From Tetrastigma voinierianum (taxonomy: Eukaryota; Streptophyta; Magnoliopsida; Vitales; Vitaceae), in the NCBI GenBank assembly GCA_016808115.1, contig JAEQBH010000193.1:1798001-1862000 (forward strand): a DNA stretch of 64,000 nt. The letters are read 5' to 3'. The translations under genes were made by a program, and so were the position numbers. The stretch's first letter is position 1. The number at the start of each line of letters is the position of its first letter. The notes beneath the pieces were generated by a model. That model was not told the origin of the DNA, did not search any database, and was given only the letters and a program-made list of their open reading frames with translations. This document shows, piece by piece, positions 60,395 to 64,000 of the stretch.

Positions 60395-62703
60395 TGTATT
60401 GTAAAACCCAAGAAAATTTGAATTTTTCTGAAAAATGGCAAAACAGTGATTTATCGTTACCGTATAGGTTGAAAACTTGGAATTTTTCTAGATTTCGGAT
60501 GATAAAACAGACCACACCGTTGGGTTCGTCCCGTGAATTCTAATTGTCCAGATGAATTTCGTTGAATTTCAAGATGGTCGGAATTTCACATTTTTCAAGG
60601 CAATCGGGTGTTGGGTGACACATGGCGTAATGCCATATGACATGACCATGTGGACGCCACTTGGCATGCTAAGGGGTATGCCCATGGCATGAGAGCCATG
60701 TGGATGTGGCATGTGCCACTTAGTGCATGTATCTGTGTGACACATGACATATGATTCATGCCTCATGAAGGACACATGGTATGCTAAGGGAAGGAAAGAG
60801 GAAATATCCTCTTGATGTAGGGAAATTAGTTCGGTGGAGGAAGAAAAGAAAAGAGAGAAAAAGGAAAGGAAAGAGGAAAATAAGGGAAAAAGGAAAAGAG
60901 GGAGAGAAAGAGGAAGGAGGCCGACGGGTTCTTCCTTAGTTCATCGGAGTTCCGACAGTCAGAATTCGTCGGACCAAGGAGTAAAGTCCGTCTATGCGAT
61001 GAGGGCTACGCTCTAAGAGGTAGGGATTTTTCCTACTTTTGTTTATTTTCCACCCTAAGGGCTGTGTAATTGTGTTTTTGCCCTAAGAGGCTGTTTGGCC
61101 GAATTTTTAAATATAGGAATGCTACCCTGTTTTGATCCTACATATTGGTCGGATTTTAGCATTGGTTTTCGGTTAGGAAACAGAGGGAATTTGGACTTCT
61201 ATAGCTCACGTTATGGTCCATTTCCCAGGACTACCGCAGCTTAGGCTGTTTCTCAGTTTGTGTCTAGATTTTAGGATTGGTTTTCGGTGCTGATTTCGTA
61301 CTGACTTCGAGACTGATTTTAGACCATTCCATGGCAAGTTTTGTGGCCTAACTATGGTTTGTTTGAGGCCGGCGTTGTGGCCTGTGTGTGAATTGTGATT
61401 TGGATTGATTCTATGACCTTTTAGAGTCATGGTTGAGGCTGGGTGTATGGCTTGTTTGTGGTCCCTTGTGACCGGTTTGTGTAGCTTGCGTATGGGCTGA
61501 TCATGTTATTATGCTGTATAAATGTTAATATATGTGTGCTATTATATTAGCTGTTAATATATGTGTGTTATTATATTAACATTGAATGAATGATGTTTAG
61601 AAATTATAAGCATGTGTTATAATTGTCCAAGATGCATGGTGTATGCATGAATTAAATTGTCTATATAGCATTCATCATATATGTGACATGGCATAGATAT
61701 GTAGTGGCGTATCGCATTACATTATGCATGGGGACATCGCATGACATGGGTGTGAGTACATGATATGAATCAACACTATGTTTGGTGATTGATTGGTGAA
61801 CTTGGTATCGTTGGATGAAGTTCAATAGAGTCGCACCGTTGCTTACATGAAATTGAAAACATGTGTCGGGTAATATCAAGTAGGGATAGACACCCCCTCG
61901 GGTTAAAGACCCGGTACATGTGGTTATACATATTTCCAACCGTGGAAGGTCGTGAAAGTGTAGGAAGGCGTGCGAAGTCTGCGGTGGGACCCCTAAAATT
62001 CGTTGCCTACAAAAACGACATATGGTTTTGAATACATAAATGATCATTGAGGTGCAACATCCAAAAAGCTTTTGGTTTGAAAAGAAATGAATTTGTTTTG
62101 TAAAATGATAATTGGATGTAATCCACAAATGATGAATTTTATCACACATTGGCATTGCAATGTGTGGTTGGAGTCGGTAAGGACTCGAGTATAATGGGAG
62201 TTGGTAAAGACTCGATACATGATGCATGGGTGAGTGCCATCTCATTTCATAACATGACATGTAGGATTCCATTTAGAATTAGCATATTCTTCATTGGAAT
62301 GTTGTGTGAACATTGTATGTGCACTTAGGTGGGAAGTAGCCTTTGTAGGAATTTTCTTTACTGGGCGTGGCTCACCCTATATGGGAAAATATTTCATGCG
62401 AGGCTGCAATTGTGAAGAAAGCTGGATTGTGGCTTGTAACAATCTTTTTGTAAACCTTATGAGCAAACTAGTTTTTCCATGCATTTTAATTATAATTAAA
62501 TCCTTATGGATTGTTTTTAATTATAATCTTACATGTTTTGAATGAAAATAGATAAATGGACCCGGAGGGGCCATTTAGTGCAAATTTTTGGATCCCGGTA
62601 AATGGGACATAACAGGGTGGTATCGGGACATTCGATATTCGCGAGTTTTCCGTAGGTTGATGGTTGGTCAACGAACCCTCGGGTTTTGGGGTGTCACATG
62701 TAT
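60395..62703 (+). mobile_element. LTR-type insertion, family 1
   Basis: 2299 bp (60400-62698) flanked by the TSD TGTAT (60395-60399, 62699-62703). Starts TGTAAAACCCAAGAAAATTTG region and ends GGGGTGTCACA. Homologous to 33914-35909 and the reverse of 22214-23812. TGGTATCGGGAC, like a tRNA-iMet primer site, lies about 80 bp before the end. CATG-rich DNA at 60600-60780 and 61670-61760. The 203-codon minus-strand frame inside is not a known protein. Confidence 0.88.
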
Positions 62704-63400
62704 AATAAGATTTTATTCTATTTCTAGGTTGTAATTGGTTAAGCAATTAATTAGAATATGTGAGGTCATTGGTTAGCATCCTTTGTTGCATTGGTACTAC
62801 AATAACCAATTGATACTACCATAATATACTAGGGGTACTACCATAACATATTATAGGTACTACCATAACATATCATAATAAAATTTTAAAAAAACCTCAT
62901 ACAAATGTGGACAATGAGTTGTTATTTCATATGCATGGTCGTAATGAGTTAAACAATTGGTTAGAATCCATGAGGCCGCTAGTTAGTATCCTTTATTGCA
63001 TTGGTACTATCATAATTATTAACTAATAAAGAGTGAGTATTGAAAAAAATGATTCTATTATGTGGGAATCTAGGATATAACTTCACTATACGATACGATA
63101 TGGCGAAACCCCATTTCCAAATGGGGTAGATGGAGTTGTAATACTTGGCTTGATATATGGCGATTGAAACTACAGGATATCAAAGAATACACCAATCCTA
63201 AGGATCCATATATTAATTGTGGATTTAAAAGACTGGGGGTACTATCATAACTGACTAGGGTACTTCCTGATACTACCATAAAAAAAAATTGTTAAAACCT
63301 CATACAAATATAGACAATGGCTTGGTTGTTATTCCATGTGCATGGTTGTATTGAGTGAGGGTATTATACAAACAAACTGAAAAGAACATTCTAAAATATT

Positions 63401-63940
63401 TTATCAAATTTAAAACATATTTCTAATTTTTTTCTTCACTTTTATTTTTCATTCATTTTTTTCCAAAATTTTTTAAAATCAATATAATTTGTATTAAAAA
63501 AAGTTTGAAATAAATAATATTAAAATTTGATAATTTTTATGTTAGAGTTATAATAAAATGCAAATAAAAATATTTTATGTTGTAAAATTTTGTTTTTTAA
63601 AATTAAAAAAAATGATAAATAATTTAACTTTTTCATTATAAAAATAAAATATATTGTTTCATATATTATGTAAGATAATTACCAATTTAATTGTTAATTC
63701 AATTATGAATTTGATATAATATAAATACCGTTTCCTAAATATATGAGAATATGTATATAGTAAAGGAGAAAGGAGATGACTAAAATACAAAAAAGTTCAA
63801 AAAGTAGAAAAAGTGCACTCGAGGGGTATTTTGGGTTTTCTTTTGGTCATCATTACTTTTTTTTTACCAAATTTACAATTATTTCTTCTTACACTTGCCT
63901 TAACATGATTTGGCCAACCATGCCTACATCACTAATGAGA
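63401..63940. other. AT-rich intergenic DNA
   Basis: Very AT-rich with long A/T runs; no feature recognised. Confidence 0.6.
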
Positions 63941-64000
63941 AAGAATCTTTCCACTATACGATAGAAAATATTTTAGAGGTAGAACAACATACAACTGAGT
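63930..64000. repeat. Dispersed repeat, copy 2 (cut by window edge)
   Basis: CACTATACGATAGAAAATAT and ACAACATACAACTGAGT repeat the sequence at 56797-56850 with few changes, in the same orientation. Confidence 0.7.

Larger units (their letters stand above)
58330..63400. repeat. Degenerate field of TACTACCATAACATA repeats
   Basis: The motif TACTACCATAACATACT with GGGGTAC recurs at about 58510-58580, 59950-60030, 60300-60370, 62810-62880 and 63235-63290. Larger units are also repeated: 58330-58600 and 60107-60390 are clearly alike (AACAAACATTCATAATGTAT in both), and 62880-62960 and 63295-63350 share CCTCATACAAAT..GACAATG. Two LTR-type insertions interrupt the field. Confidence 0.75.

Noticed and set aside
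61661..62272. 203-codon ORF on the minus strand
   Set aside because: It lies inside the TSD-bounded family 1 insertion, antisense to it; composition is His/Cys-rich without any domain, and the related copies are not open there.
1..64000. CRISPR arrays, bacterial operons, tRNA or rRNA genes
   Set aside because: None seen: the regular repeats at 24 and 44 kb are Tat tandem repeats without spacers, and no tRNA T-loop (GGTTCGA-type) with a matching fold was found.

Overview
The window is nuclear DNA of a flowering plant, probably a eudicot. The reasons are intron-split genes with GT-AG borders, a plant-specific MYB-CC transcription factor, plant Ty3/gypsy and Ty1/copia retrotransposons, long AT microsatellites, and no bacterial-type operons. 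It is mostly a retrotransposon graveyard around one intact-looking gene.

Layout. 1-6575: the 5' two thirds and more of a Tat-type Ty3/gypsy element on the minus strand (element C), cut by the left window edge. 6576-10168: AT-rich intergenic DNA with microsatellites. 10169-10375: the tail of a LINE ORF2. 11239-12735 (minus): a complete six-exon gene for a 337-residue MYB-CC (GARP) factor closest to PHL8. 12736-19687: about 7 kb with no gene I can support. 19693-53760: three large LTR elements almost touching. They are A (19693-28680, plus, Tat type), D (28928-40699, plus, Ty1/copia type) and B (40893-53760, minus, Tat type), separated by only 242 and 193 bp. 53761-57700: intergenic, with a fold-back MITE. 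57743-58249: a two-exon fragment of an F-box/MYND/SEL1-repeat gene. 58330-63400: a degenerate repeat field containing two LTR-type insertions. The last 600 bp are AT-rich DNA.

Element ends were fixed by 5-bp target-site duplications (TSDs) read directly: ATGGG for A, AAGCT for D, ATTGT for the insert in A, ACTTG and TCTAT for the two nested inserts in D, GTGAA for the insert in B, and TGTAT for the insert at 60400-62698. The nesting gives relative ages: A, B and D are older than the LTR-type sequences inside them, and 33914-35909 is younger than 32708-36844.

The three Tat elements share an unusual layout: LTR, gag, pol with an extra archaeal-type RNase H, a block of about 40-bp tandem repeats, then a long coiled-coil ORF on the OPPOSITE strand, polypurine tract, LTR. 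Sense pol and the antisense ORF converge on the tandem repeats. All coding parts are broken by stops, frameshifts, deletions or insertions, so none looks autonomous. The only gene likely to be functional is the MYB-CC gene, which uses one GC-AG intron.
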